Of a DNA stretch of 64,000 nucleotides, positions 1 to 11,470 are shown piece by piece. The notes beneath the pieces were generated by a model. It had not been told where the DNA came from, made no database searches, and worked only from the letters and a program-made list of their open reading frames with translations. The stretch is from Amycolatopsis sp. A133 (GTDB lineage Bacteria; Actinomycetota; Actinomycetes; Mycobacteriales; Pseudonocardiaceae). How positions within the stretch are numbered: the stretch's first letter is position 1; every line of letters starts with the position of its first letter. The translations under genes were made by a program, and so were the position numbers. Where the stretch lies: positions 124,001 to 188,000 of the forward strand of contig NZ_JAVHJU010000057.1 of assembly GCF_031082405.1 (NCBI RefSeq), written 5' to 3'.

Positions 1-48
1 GGCCTCCTGGGCGCGCAGCACGCGGCGCAACTCGTCGAGATCGGTCAT
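1..48 (-). CDS. Partial protein after the sigma factor (N-terminus only)
   Basis: Only the first 16 codons lie in the window; they begin MTDLDELRRVLRAQEA and run off the left edge. The ATG overlaps the stop codon of the upstream sigma-factor gene by one base (TGATG), so the two are translationally coupled. Short proteins starting MTDLDELRR commonly follow SigE-type sigma factors in actinomycetes, and some may act with the sigma factor. That role is an inference from position only. Confidence 0.7.
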   Translation of the reverse strand, partial: MTDLDELRRVLRAQEA

Positions 49-542
49 CAAACAGTCTCCTTGCCTTCGTTGAGCTGGATGCGCAGCGAGTTCAGTCCGC
101 GCGAGATGTGGCTGCGCACCGTGCCGGTCGCGCAGCCGAGCATCGCCGCGATCTCGCCGTCGTCGCGGTCTTCGTAGAACCGCAGCACGATCGACGCCCG
201 CTGTGCGCGGCTCAGCTGGGCGAGCATGCCGGTGAGCTGGTCGGCGTCGGCGATCCGCCGCGCCGGATCGGGCGCGGCCGGCTCCCGGAACCGGGCCACG
301 TCCGAAGTGGGGCGCACGGACCGCTGGTACCAGTGGCGGTGCCACGAGAGGTAGCCGTTGACGACCACCTGCCGCATGTACAACTCGGGCCGGTCCGCCG
401 CCGCGATCCGCCGCCAGCTCTTGTGCGCGCGCACGAGCGCGTCCTGCACCACGTCCTGAGCCAGGTCCCGGTCACCGGTCAGCACGGCGGCGAAGCGCAG
501 CAGGCTGGGCAGCTGCTCTCGTGCGAACTCTTCGAAGTGCAC
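48..542 (-). CDS. ECF sigma factor, SigE (SigE/Streptomyces-type) family
   Basis: A 164-residue RNA polymerase sigma-70 family factor of the extracytoplasmic type. Region 2 covers about residues 8-75, with the core-binding segment DLAQDVVQDALVRAHKSW near residue 26. Region 4 covers about 103-155, with the helix-turn-helix IAAMLGCATGTVRSHISRGL. The chosen GTG start gives VHFEEFAREQLPSLLRFAAV, the usual beginning of this family; an AGAGG lies almost against the start, so the exact start is slightly uncertain. It overlaps the next gene by one base, and the divergent DUF899 gene begins 164 bp away. The regulon cannot be read from the sequence. Confidence 0.93.
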   Translation of the reverse strand: MHFEEFAREQLPSLLRFAAVLTGDRDLAQDVVQDALVRAHKSWRRIAAADRPELYMRQVVVNGYLSWHRHWYQRSVRPTSDVARFREPAAPDPARRIADADQLTGMLAQLSRAQRASIVLRFYEDRDDGEIAAMLGCATGTVRSHISRGLNSLRIQLNEGKETV

Positions 543-706
543 ACCTCTTAAGATGCGCCCGGCCCGCGATCTGTTGCAGTTGCGCCCGAGATCGTCCGGA
601 ACGGCTCCCGCGGCGCGGCGATTCCTTTCGCCCGCCGGCGGAGTCAGAGAGGAGCCCGGCTGACGAGCAGGAGCGTGACGTGCCGGAAAGCGAGAGGAAA
701 CCCGCC

Positions 707-1456
707 ATGAGAGTGCCCTCGGTCGTGTCTGCCCAGGAGTGGGAGGCCGCCCGTCAGAAGCTGCTGGTGAAGGAGAAGGAGCAGACCCGCGCGCACGACG
801 CGCTGGCCGCGCAGCGCCGCCGGATGCCGTGGATGGCGGTGGAGAAGGACTACCGGTTCGACGGCCCGGACGGGCCCGTGGGCCTGCTCGACCTGTTCGA
901 GGGCCGCCGCCAGCTGATCGTCTACCGGTTCTTCTTCGAGCCGGGGGTGCACGGCTGGCCGGAGCGTGGCTGCGTCGGGTGCTCGATGATGGCCGACCAG
1001 GTCGCCCACCTCGCGCACCTGAACGCCCGTGGCACGACGTACGCGCGGGTGTCGCGGGCACCGCAGCCGGACATCCGGCGGTTGACGGCGGAGATGGGCT
1101 GGGACAGCCCCTGGTACACCCTCACCGACGACTTCGACGCCGACTTCGGGGTGGACGAATGGCACGGCACCAACGCGTTCGTGCGGGACGGCGAGCGGGT
1201 GTTCCGCACCTACTTCGTCAACCACCGCGGTGACGAAGCGCTGGGCAGCACGTGGAGCTACCTCGATCTCACCGCGTTCGGCCGGCAGGAGGACTGGGAG
1301 GACTCGCCGGAGGGACACCCGCAGACCCGGGCCTACGAGTGGTGGCGGCGGCACGACGAGTACGAAACGGGGACCGACCCGTGGGAGGGGCACCTCGACG
1401 AGAAGGTGGTCGCCGCCAAGGCGCACGCACGCACGTCGGCGGGCGAGGCGACCTGA
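707..1456 (+). CDS. DUF899 family thioredoxin-fold protein
   Basis: A 249-residue protein of the DUF899 family, a thioredoxin-like group with no settled biochemical role. A thioredoxin-like core spans about residues 50-150, with RQLIVYRFFFEP followed by a C-x-x-C pair (Cys89 and Cys92) where a redox motif is expected. The C-terminal half has the family's aromatic motifs (DADFGVDEWHGTNAF, WSYLDLTAFGRQEDWED). The ATG is preceded by GAGAGGAAA. It diverges from the sigma-factor gene, so both may share the 543-706 region. No signal peptide is visible, so it is probably cytoplasmic. Confidence 0.88.
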   Translation: MRVPSVVSAQEWEAARQKLLVKEKEQTRAHDALAAQRRRMPWMAVEKDYRFDGPDGPVGLLDLFEGRRQLIVYRFFFEPGVHGWPERGCVGCSMMADQVAHLAHLNARGTTYARVSRAPQPDIRRLTAEMGWDSPWYTLTDDFDADFGVDEWHGTNAFVRDGERVFRTYFVNHRGDEALGSTWSYLDLTAFGRQEDWEDSPEGHPQTRAYEWWRRHDEYETGTDPWEGHLDEKVVAAKAHARTSAGEAT

Positions 1457-1459
1457 CCG

Positions 1460-1524
1460 CCGCACCGGCCGGCTTCCCGGCCCGCGGCCCGTTCGTCGGG
1501 TCGCGGCGCCGGGAACCGGTGCGG
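1460..1524. terminator. Hairpin between convergent genes
   Basis: Arms at 1460-1468 (CCGCACCGG) plus 1474-1480 (TTCCCGG) pair exactly with 1509-1515 (CCGGGAA) plus 1516-1524 (CCGGTGCGG). It lies between the stop codons of the convergent DUF899 and SMP-30-like genes and could stop transcription from both sides. There is no T-run, as is common in high-GC actinomycetes. Confidence 0.6.
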
Positions 1525-1544
1525 TGTCCAGCCGGGTGGCTCGT

Positions 1545-2555
1545 TCAGTAGGGGTTGCCCGGCACGTTGAGGTGCGTCTGGTACAGACCGAACCCGCCAC
1601 CGGAAACCCCGGAGGTGAGGTACAGGGTCCGCCCGTCCGGCCCGCCGAACGCCGCGTTGGTGGTGTTGCGACCGGCGGAAATGGTGCCGAGCTGGGCCCC
1701 CGAAGGGGAAAAGACGTGGACGAGCCCTTCGTCGTAGGAGGCCCAGTACAGGTTGCCCGCGCAGTCGACGGTCGCGCCGTCCGGTGTCCTCATGTTCGCG
1801 AACGTCGTGCGGTTGCCGGTGCTGCCGTCGGGGAAGACGGTGTACTTCATGATCACGTTGGCGCCGGTGGCTCCCACGTAGAGCGTCTTGCCGTCCGGGG
1901 ACAGGACAACGCCGTTCGGCTGCGGCAGCGAGTCGTCGACGAGGCTGACCACGCCGTCGCGGACGCGGAAGACGCCGGTCCGGCCGCCTTGCTCGTCGGC
2001 GCGGTTGCCGCGCTGGTAGTTCGGGTCGGTGAAGTAGGTGGTGCCGTCCCGGCCGGTGGTCAGGTCGTTCGGCGAGTTGAACGCGCGGCCGAGGTAGCCG
2101 GCCGCGACGGTCGTCCGGCTGCGGTCGCTCAGGTTGTAGGCGGAAACGGTGCGGTTGTCGTGGGTGGCGGCGAGCACCCGCGTGCCGTCGGCGGTGATCG
2201 CCAGTCCGTTGCTGCCGGAGGCGGCGATGAACGTCTCGAACGTGGCCGGCGGCGTGTACCGCAGCACGGCCGACGGCTGCACGCCCTGGGGACCGGTGGC
2301 GTTCTGCATGTTCGACAGCAGCAGGGTGCCCGTTCGCCGGTCCCAGGTGGGCCCTTCGAGGAAGTTGAACCCGCTCCGGATGAGCTGGGACGTCACCGCC
2401 TGGCTCGGCAACGGCGGGCCGTAGGTCCCGTCCGGTGGGCACGGTGACGCCGGGGTGGCACCGGACGCCGCGGGCGTCACCACGCCCGCGATGACGATCG
2501 CCGCCGCCGTCACCGTCCACGTGCGACGGTGCCGGGGTGTCCTGCGGTGAGCCAT
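1545..2555 (-). CDS. Secreted SMP-30/gluconolactonase-like beta-propeller protein
   Basis: A 336-residue exported protein. Residues 1-33 form a signal peptide (basic MAHRRTPRHRR, then a hydrophobic stretch ending near ASGATPA). The rest is a six-bladed-propeller sequence of the SMP-30/gluconolactonase/LRE type, with FLEGPTWDRRTGTLLLSNMQ, LAITADGTRVLAATHDNRT, FNSPNDLTTGRDGTTYFTDP and GVVLSPDGKTLYVGATGA; the EGP, SPNDL and DG motifs supply the metal site in this family. The ATG has a strong GGAAGGAGAG. It sits 62 bp behind the sugar dehydrogenase gene, so a lactonase acting on aldonolactones made by that enzyme is an attractive inference. A hairpin separates the two genes. Confidence 0.87.
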   Translation of the reverse strand: MAHRRTPRHRRTWTVTAAAIVIAGVVTPAASGATPASPCPPDGTYGPPLPSQAVTSQLIRSGFNFLEGPTWDRRTGTLLLSNMQNATGPQGVQPSAVLRYTPPATFETFIAASGSNGLAITADGTRVLAATHDNRTVSAYNLSDRSRTTVAAGYLGRAFNSPNDLTTGRDGTTYFTDPNYQRGNRADEQGGRTGVFRVRDGVVSLVDDSLPQPNGVVLSPDGKTLYVGATGANVIMKYTVFPDGSTGNRTTFANMRTPDGATVDCAGNLYWASYDEGLVHVFSPSGAQLGTISAGRNTTNAAFGGPDGRTLYLTSGVSGGGFGLYQTHLNVPGNPY

Positions 2556-2581
2556 GACGGCTCTCCTTCCGTGAGGGGAAA

Positions 2582-2614
2582 CGGCCGCGGGCCGGTCGTC
2601 CCGGCCCGCGGCCG
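2582..2614 (-). terminator. 14-bp perfect hairpin behind the sugar dehydrogenase gene
   Basis: Arms 2582-2595 and 2601-2614 are perfectly complementary over 14 bp, with a 5-base loop. The hairpin fills the gap between the dehydrogenase stop and the SMP-30-like gene. It may terminate or only attenuate read-through, or stabilise the upstream mRNA end. Confidence 0.6.
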
Positions 2615-2617
2615 GGT

Positions 2618-4729
2618 TCACCGTCCGAGCTCGACCTTGAAGATGCTTTCGTTGCTGTTGTTCACGATGCTGTCCTTGTCGCCGTAGTTGCTGGTGGTCA
2701 GCCACAAACCGCCGTCGGCGGACGGTTCCACGGTGCGCAGCCGCCCGTACGTGCCGGTGAGGTACTGCTGGACGTCGGTCAGGCTGTCCCCGGAAATCGC
2801 GGCCCGGTACAGCCGCGCTCCGCGCAGGCAGGCGATGTAGAGGGCGTCGCGGACCACGGCGATGCCGCTGCACGAACCTTCGGCGACGGGGTAGGTGCGC
2901 TTGGGCGCGATGAAGCCGGATTCGGCGCAGCTGCCCGTGGTGCCCTCGCAGCGGGGCCAGCCGTAGTTGCCGCCGCGGACGATCAGGTTGGTCTCGTCCA
3001 TGACGTTGTTGCCGAATTCCTGTTCCCACAGCCGGCCTTGGGAGTCGAAGGCGAGCCCCTGGGGGTTGCGGTGGCCGTAGCTCCACACCGGGGTCCCGAA
3101 CGGGTTGTCCGAGGGGATGCTGCCGTCGCGGTTGATGCGCAGCACCTTGCCGGCGAGGATGGTGAGGTCCTGGGCCCACTCGCTGTTCTGGCCGTCGCCG
3201 GCCGAGATGTAGAGCTTGCCGTCGGGCCCGAAGCGCAGCCGGCCGCCGTTGTGGTACTTGTTGCGCGGGATTCCGGTGAGCAGCACCTGCGGGCTGCCGG
3301 TGAGCACCCCACCGCTGTAGCGGATGCGCACCACCCGGTTGTCGGTCGAGCTGGTGTGCATGACGTACAGCCACGGGTCGGCCGCGAAGTCGGTGGCCAC
3401 GGCGAGGCCGAGCACCCCGCCCTCGCCGTCGGTTCCCGCCACGTTCGGCATCCGTCCGGCCACCGTCTTCGCGCCGGTGGCGGGGTCGAGGCGGACGACT
3501 TCGAAGGCGTCGCGGCGGCCGTAGAGCACCTGCCCGTCGGGCAGCGTGGTCAGGCCCCACGGCAGGTCGGTTTCGGTGGCGACCTTGGTGACCGAGCACA
3601 GCGCCGTGGCGCAGGAGGTACCCGTGGTGACCACGACCGCCGTGCTCGCGGCCGAGCGGTTGGCCTGGGCGTCGCGCGCCCGCACCTGGTACTGGTAGCG
3701 GGTGTTCGCGGCCAGGCCGCTGTCGGTGAACGACGTCGTGGCCGCACCGCTGGTGGACCCGGCCACGGTGCCGTCGCGGAGCACCTCGTAGCCGGTGACG
3801 CCGACGTTGTCGGTGGACGGCGACCAGCGCACGGTGACCGTGGTGCCCGACGCGGTCGCCGTCACGCCGGTGGGGGTGGTGGGCGGCTCGGTGTCGGCCT
3901 GGCACTGCGGCACGGTGACGGTGACCGTGGAACTGGCCTGGGAGACGTTGCCCGCGGCGTCGCGGGCGTTGACGTACAGGCCCCAGGTGGCCCCCGGCAC
4001 GGCGGTCAGCTCGGCCGAGAGCGCCGTGCCCGGCACCGAGGTCATGAACTGCCCGTCGTGGTAGATGTCGTAGAAGGCCACCCCGACGTCGTCGGACGAC
4101 GCCGACCACGAGAACGTCACCCCGGTGCACGTCAGGTTCGAGGTGCGGGGGGTGCCCGGCGCGGTCGGTGGCGTGGTGTCGGCGTTCAGCTTGACCAGCT
4201 GCCACCGCTGGTTGGCGCCGTCGGAGTCGGGCCACTGGACGACCCGGGCGCCGTCGGCGGTGGAGGCGCCCAGCACGTCCACGGCCTTGCCGCTGGCCCG
4301 GTTGAGCAGGCGCACGTCGCCGCCGGCGGAATCGGCCAGCCGGAACTGCTGGCCGGCGCGGCCGGTGTCGGTGCTCTGCACCAGCCCGGCCCGGTCGGCG
4401 GTGGAGGGAAAGCTCAATACCATGGCGCTGTTCCGGGACCTGATGCGGTAGTTGCCGCCGCCGGAGTCGACGAACTGCCACCGCTGCGAGAGGCGGTCGT
4501 CGCGGGTGCGCTGGGTGATCTGCGCGCCGTCGTAGGTGGCGCTTCCGGATACGTCCAGCGCCTTGCCGCTGTTGCGGTTGACCAGCACGTACGACGCACC
4601 GGTGTCCACGGTGGCGGCCGAGGCGGCCGGGGACGGGAGCACAACACCCAGGCCCAGCAGCACCACGGTGGCCACCGCTCGCAGGCCCGAGCGGGGGACC
4701 GTGCGCTTCCTTCTCGGGATAGCTCGCAT
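2618..4729 (-). CDS. Secreted PQQ-type sugar dehydrogenase with ricin-type lectin and two FN3 domains
   Basis: A 703-residue exported multidomain protein. Residues 1-39 are a signal peptide. About 45-180 is a ricin-type beta-trefoil (repeated QRW-type motifs: SQRWQFVDSGGGNYRI, NQRWQLVKLN). Two fibronectin type III domains follow (about 190-275 and 285-370). Residues 380-700 are a soluble glucose/sorbosone dehydrogenase propeller, with DLPWGLTTLPDGQVLYGRRD, GEGGVLGLAVATDF, NKYHNGGRLRFGPDGKLYIS and WSYGHRNPQGLAFDSQGRLW. Such enzymes oxidise aldoses with PQQ; the lectin and FN3 parts suggest action on polysaccharide surfaces. Its promoter carries a perfect CebR-like operator shared with the endoglucanase gene. 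The natural substrate and electron acceptor are not shown by the sequence. Confidence 0.9.
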   Translation of the reverse strand: MRAIPRRKRTVPRSGLRAVATVVLLGLGVVLPSPAASAATVDTGASYVLVNRNSGKALDVSGSATYDGAQITQRTRDDRLSQRWQFVDSGGGNYRIRSRNSAMVLSFPSTADRAGLVQSTDTGRAGQQFRLADSAGGDVRLLNRASGKAVDVLGASTADGARVVQWPDSDGANQRWQLVKLNADTTPPTAPGTPRTSNLTCTGVTFSWSASSDDVGVAFYDIYHDGQFMTSVPGTALSAELTAVPGATWGLYVNARDAAGNVSQASSTVTVTVPQCQADTEPPTTPTGVTATASGTTVTVRWSPSTDNVGVTGYEVLRDGTVAGSTSGAATTSFTDSGLAANTRYQYQVRARDAQANRSAASTAVVVTTGTSCATALCSVTKVATETDLPWGLTTLPDGQVLYGRRDAFEVVRLDPATGAKTVAGRMPNVAGTDGEGGVLGLAVATDFAADPWLYVMHTSSTDNRVVRIRYSGGVLTGSPQVLLTGIPRNKYHNGGRLRFGPDGKLYISAGDGQNSEWAQDLTILAGKVLRINRDGSIPSDNPFGTPVWSYGHRNPQGLAFDSQGRLWEQEFGNNVMDETNLIVRGGNYGWPRCEGTTGSCAESGFIAPKRTYPVAEGSCSGIAVVRDALYIACLRGARLYRAAISGDSLTDVQQYLTGTYGRLRTVEPSADGGLWLTTSNYGDKDSIVNNSNESIFKVELGR

Positions 4730-4787
4730 GGTGTTCCTCTCTCACGGAATGCGAGGCAACTGGCTTCGTCTTCGCTGACAGCCCGAC

Positions 4788-4835
4788 TGGGAGCGCTCCC
4801 AGGTCACCGTAGCGCAAAGGGTTTGCCGTCGACAA
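4788..4835 (-). promoter_or_regulatory. Promoter with perfect CebR-like operator, sugar dehydrogenase gene
   Basis: On the minus strand a -35-like TTGTCG (4830-4835), 18-bp spacer and -10 TACGGT (4806-4811) are followed by the perfect palindrome TGGGAGCGCTCCCA (4788-4801). That 14-mer is the known binding site of CebR, the LacI-family cellobiose-responsive repressor of streptomycetes. The site covers the expected transcription start, so repression by blocking initiation is the likely mode. No cebR gene is in the window. Confidence 0.82.
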
Positions 4836-4927
4836 GACCGGTGAGCGGGTATCCAACCACGGCCGCACCGGCAACGGCGGGACCGGACGCCGATGCGGCT
4901 GCCGTTCGTGGCCGGCCGGACCGCTGA

Positions 4928-7973
<3,046 letters not shown>

Positions 7974-9452
7974 ATGGAATGGAGCTACGAAACGGCCGAA
8001 GAACTCGTCGCCGCATTGCGGGCCGGTGCGGTGACTTCGGTGGAACTGACCGACGAGGCGATCGCCCGGATCGAGCGTGACGACGAGGTGATCAACGCGA
8101 TCTGCGTGCGGGACTTCGACCGGGCGCGGGCCGCCGCGCGCGAGGCCGATCGGGCACGGGCGCGTGGTGAGGACCGGCCGCTGCTCGGCGTTCCGGTGAC
8201 GGTCAAGGAGTCGTACAACGTCGCCGGGCTGGCGACGACCTGGGGCATGCCGCCGCACCGGGACCACCTGCCGGCCGAGGATGCCGTTCAGGTGTCGCGC
8301 GTCAAGGCCGCGGGCGCCGTGGTGCTCGGCAAGACCAATGTGCCCCTGGGGCTGCAGGACATCCAGAGCTTCAACAACATCTACGGCACCACCACCAACC
8401 CGTGGGATCCCGCTCGCACGCCAGGCGGGTCCTCCGGTGGGTCGGCGGCGGCACTGGCGTCCGGGTTCGGCGCGCTGTCCATCGGCTCCGACATCGCCGG
8501 CTCGCTGCGCACCCCCGCGCACTTCTGCGGCGTCTACGCGCACAAGCCGACGCTCGGGCTGGCGGCCGCCCGCGGGATGGTCCCGCCGGCCGAGCCGGCC
8601 TTGCCGGTCGACCTGGACCTCGCCGTCGTCGGTCCGATGGCGCGCAGCGCCCGCGATCTCACGCTCCTGCTCGACGTCATGGCCGGCCCGGATCCGCTGA
8701 CGCACGGCGTGGCCCATCGTCTGGCACTGCCGCCCGCGCGCCACGAGCGGCTCCGCGATTTCCGGGTCCTGGTCCTCGACGAGCACCCGCTCATCGCCAC
8801 CGGCTCCGCCGTGCGGGCCGGCGTGAACCGGGTGGCCGACGCACTCGTCGACGGCGGCGCCCGCGTCCGACGGCACAGTTCGCTGCTGCCCGAGCTGACC
8901 GAAGCCGCGACGCTCTACATGCAACTGCTGATTTCGGGTTCCGTGGCGCGGTTCCCCACCGACTCGTACGAGCAGCTGCAGATCCGCGCCGCCGGGCTGA
9001 GCGCGGACGACCGGAGCCTCGACGCCGTGCGGCTGCGCGCCATGGTGTCCAGCCACCGCGACTGGATGGTGGCGAACAACCGCCGCGAGCTCCACCGGCA
9101 CGGCTGGCGGCAGCTGTTCGCCGAGTTCGACGCCGTCGTGTGCCCGATCACGCCGACGCCCGCGTTCCCGCACGACCACCACCCCAACCCGCTGGAACGG
9201 CGCATCGACATCGACGGTGTCGAGTACCCGTACTTGGACCAGCTCGTCTGGGCCGGCCTGGCCACCATGCCCGGCCTGCCCGCCACCGCCGTTCCCGCCG
9301 GCCGGTCCCCGGAGGGCCTGCCGGTCGGGGTGCAGCTCATCGGCCCGATGTTCGAGGACCGCACCCCGCTGCGGCTGGCCGAACTGCTCGAGCGGGAGAC
9401 CGGCGGCTTCACGGCACCGGCCGGTGCCGTGAACGCCCGTCCCGGCCGGTGA
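7974..9452 (+). CDS. Amidase signature family hydrolase
   Basis: A 492-residue cytoplasmic amidase of the amidase signature family, which hydrolyses carboxamides through a Ser-cisSer-Lys triad. All three residues are visible: Lys78 in GVPVTVKES, Ser153 in TPGGSSGGSAAA, and nucleophile Ser177 in GSDIAGSLRTP. The length is normal. It lacks a partner suggesting GatCAB (no gatB or gatC nearby), so it is more likely a catabolic amidase than the tRNA amidotransferase subunit. It ends one base before the convergent F420-type enzyme gene. Confidence 0.93.
   Translation: MEWSYETAEELVAALRAGAVTSVELTDEAIARIERDDEVINAICVRDFDRARAAAREADRARARGEDRPLLGVPVTVKESYNVAGLATTWGMPPHRDHLPAEDAVQVSRVKAAGAVVLGKTNVPLGLQDIQSFNNIYGTTTNPWDPARTPGGSSGGSAAALASGFGALSIGSDIAGSLRTPAHFCGVYAHKPTLGLAAARGMVPPAEPALPVDLDLAVVGPMARSARDLTLLLDVMAGPDPLTHGVAHRLALPPARHERLRDFRVLVLDEHPLIATGSAVRAGVNRVADALVDGGARVRRHSSLLPELTEAATLYMQLLISGSVARFPTDSYEQLQIRAAGLSADDRSLDAVRLRAMVSSHRDWMVANNRRELHRHGWRQLFAEFDAVVCPITPTPAFPHDHHPNPLERRIDIDGVEYPYLDQLVWAGLATMPGLPATAVPAGRSPEGLPVGVQLIGPMFEDRTPLRLAELLERETGGFTAPAGAVNARPGR
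9408..9433. terminator. 26-bp perfect palindrome at convergent gene ends
   Basis: Bases 9408-9420 and 9421-9433 are exact reverse complements (TTCACGGCACCGG and its mirror). The element lies inside the last codons of the amidase gene and just beyond the stop of the convergent enzyme gene at 9454. With essentially no intergenic space, this coding hairpin is the best candidate to end both transcripts. Confidence 0.5.
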
Positions 9453-9453
9453 T

Positions 9454-10302
9454 TCAGGTGAGCAGGTCCAGGGTGCGGCTCCGGTCGTTGAGGGGTACGA
9501 CGATGAGGTCGGTCACTCCGGCGTCTTCATAGCGCTTCACGGCGTCGGTGATGGTCGTGTCGTCGCCGATGACGAGTGTGTCGGCGGGGTTGGCGAGCCC
9601 GGCGCGGTCGAGTGAGGCGCGGTAGGCGGGCATGGTGCCGACCGTGGCGAGTTGCCCGGCGAAGTCGGCGCGGGCGCGGTCGGGGTCCGGGCTCAGCAGC
9701 GTGACGGCCTGAGCCACGATGCGCGCGCCGGGGGCCGTGCGCGGGGCGATCTGCCGGGCGACCATGTCCGGGGTGACCCAGGCGGCGGCCACGCCGTCGG
9801 CGAGGTCGTGGGCCAGCTCGAGCATGCGGGGACCGAGCGCCGACAGCAGGAGGCTCGGCGCCGGAGCGGTGATGTCGAGCCGGGTGTCGACGGTGAAGAA
9901 CTCGCCGTCGAACCGCACGGGCCGGCCGGTCAGCAGGGGGCGCAGCACGGTGAGGTACTCGCGGGTGTGCCGCAGGGGGGAGGTGTAGGGGAGGCCGAGC
10001 TGGTCCTGGACGTACCAGGCGTGGCTGGGGCCGACGCCGAGGGTGAGACCACCGCCGCCGGCGGCTTGGAGGGTGAGTGCTTCGGTGGCCGTGGTGACGG
10101 GGTGGCGGGGGTAGGTGGCGACGATGGCCGTGCCGACCTCGGCGGGCCGCCGGCCGAGGGAGGCCAGCAGGGTGAGCGGGTCCCAGCCGCCGGGGTTCTG
10201 GTTGGTCCAGAATGCGGCGAGGCCGCGGCCGGCGGCGTCGGCCGCGGCGGCCACCACCTCGGCCGGGGAGGGCGGGTTGATCAAACCGGTGCCGATGTGC
10301 AT
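9454..10302 (-). CDS. Luciferase-like F420-type oxidoreductase
   Basis: About 282 residues of the bacterial-luciferase-like TIM-barrel fold, in the branch usually assigned to F420-dependent enzymes (MHIGTGLINPPSP start, LTLGVGPSHAWYVQDQLGLPY, ILLSALGPRMLELAHDLADGV-type core). Substrate unknown. The ATG at 10302 gives the usual N-terminus, but its GGAGG is only one base away; an in-frame GTG at 10344 would add 14 residues without a better ribosome site. It is divergent from a LysR gene, which may regulate it. Confidence 0.85.
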   Translation of the reverse strand: MHIGTGLINPPSPAEVVAAAADAAGRGLAAFWTNQNPGGWDPLTLLASLGRRPAEVGTAIVATYPRHPVTTATEALTLQAAGGGGLTLGVGPSHAWYVQDQLGLPYTSPLRHTREYLTVLRPLLTGRPVRFDGEFFTVDTRLDITAPAPSLLLSALGPRMLELAHDLADGVAAAWVTPDMVARQIAPRTAPGARIVAQAVTLLSPDPDRARADFAGQLATVGTMPAYRASLDRAGLANPADTLVIGDDTTITDAVKRYEDAGVTDLIVVPLNDRSRTLDLLT

Positions 10303-10396
10303 GCCTCCATCCCAGTCGGCGGCGCCCGGCGGAACCAGCCCCACCTAGACTGCTCAGCGATCACTTTTTGTCATCGTGCCGTCCGCAGGGAGGACC

Positions 10397-11275
10397 GTGG
10401 AACTGCGCGCGCTGCGGTACTTCGTGACCGTCGCCGAGGAGCTGCACTTCGGCCGGGCCGCCGAGCGGCTCAACATCGTGCAGCCCGCGGTGAGCCACCA
10501 GATCGCGCGGCTAGAACGGGATCTCGGCACCCGGCTGTTCGACCGCTCCCCGCGGTACGTCCGGCTCACACCGGCCGGCGCGCGGGTACTGGAGGCCGCC
10601 CGGGAGACGCTCGCCGCGGCCGCACGCGTGCGCGTGGTCGCCGGAGAACCCGATGCCCACCTGCGGATCGGGGTCGCCCCCGGCCTGACCGCGCGGCTGG
10701 AGCGCGCCGCGGAGCTCCTGCTCGACGGAGCCCGGCCCGCTCAGCCTTCGCTCGTCGAACTCCCGGTTCCGGCACGGCTCGCGGCCGTCCGCGGCGGTGA
10801 GCTCGATCTGGCGCTGGTCCGCGGTCCGGTGGAGGCGGACGGCGTCCGCGTGGTGCGCGCGTGGTCGGAGTCGCTGCTGGCCGTGGTGTCCGACGAGCAC
10901 CCGGCGGCCGGCTCACCGCTGGTGCGGCTGGCCGACCTGGACCGCGCCGCCCTGCGCCTGCCCGCCCGCGCGGAGGACCCGGCATTGAACGACGCGGTCA
11001 CGTCGGCCTTGCACCGCGCGGGCCCCGGCTCGACGGGCCGATCGGCCGGCTCGGTCCTCACGGTCCTCATCGAGGTCGGCGGTGGGCACGGAGCCTGGAC
11101 GCTGCTGACCGCCGAGCAGCTGACGGAGTTCGCCGCCCGCCGGGTCCGCGCGGTGCCGCTCGACCCACCGCTGCGCATCGACGGGCACATCGTCGCTTCG
11201 CTGCAGACTCCGGAGGATTGTGTGTCCTCGTTCGTCCGGGCGTTCAGCGACACACCCACGGCTATTGAGAGCTGA
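10397..11275 (+). CDS. LysR family transcriptional regulator
   Basis: A 292-residue LysR-type regulator. The N-terminal winged helix-turn-helix is clear (VELRALRYFVTVAEELHFGRAAERLNIVQPAVSHQIARLE), with a substrate-binding domain from about residue 90. The GTG start is preceded by GGGAGG at the right distance. It faces the luciferase-like gene across a short gap and is its likely regulator. The effector is unknown. Confidence 0.92.
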   Translation: MELRALRYFVTVAEELHFGRAAERLNIVQPAVSHQIARLERDLGTRLFDRSPRYVRLTPAGARVLEAARETLAAAARVRVVAGEPDAHLRIGVAPGLTARLERAAELLLDGARPAQPSLVELPVPARLAAVRGGELDLALVRGPVEADGVRVVRAWSESLLAVVSDEHPAAGSPLVRLADLDRAALRLPARAEDPALNDAVTSALHRAGPGSTGRSAGSVLTVLIEVGGGHGAWTLLTAEQLTEFAARRVRAVPLDPPLRIDGHIVASLQTPEDCVSSFVRAFSDTPTAIES

Positions 11276-11458
11276 CGCGGCGATGGAGCTCGCCGGGCGG
11301 ACGTCACCGGTCAGCCCGTCGACGCGATGGCGTCCTTGATTGCTTGCGCCTCGCTGTCAGAAGATCACTCCCCCGGTGCATCGGCGCCGACACCGCGCGG
11401 AGTTTCGGAACCACAACTGCTCGGCACTGATCCCGGATCGAGCGTACCGACCGGATGG

Positions 11459-11464
11459 TATGTT
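11459..11464 (+). promoter_or_regulatory. -10 box of a leaderless promoter
   Basis: TATGTT ends six bases before the GTG at 11471, and no ribosome-binding site precedes that start. This spacing places the transcription start at the start codon. Confidence 0.6.
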
Positions 11465-11470
11465 GGCCCG

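Noticed and set aside
2556-2617. A third CebR-like operator in front of the SMP-30-like gene.
   Set aside because: No TGGGAGCGCTCCCA-like sequence is present there; the gap is filled by a hairpin.
7974-9452. GatA subunit of tRNA amidotransferase.
   Set aside because: No gatB or gatC nearby and the isolated position beside catabolic genes; the signature motifs alone do not distinguish, so a general amidase is called.
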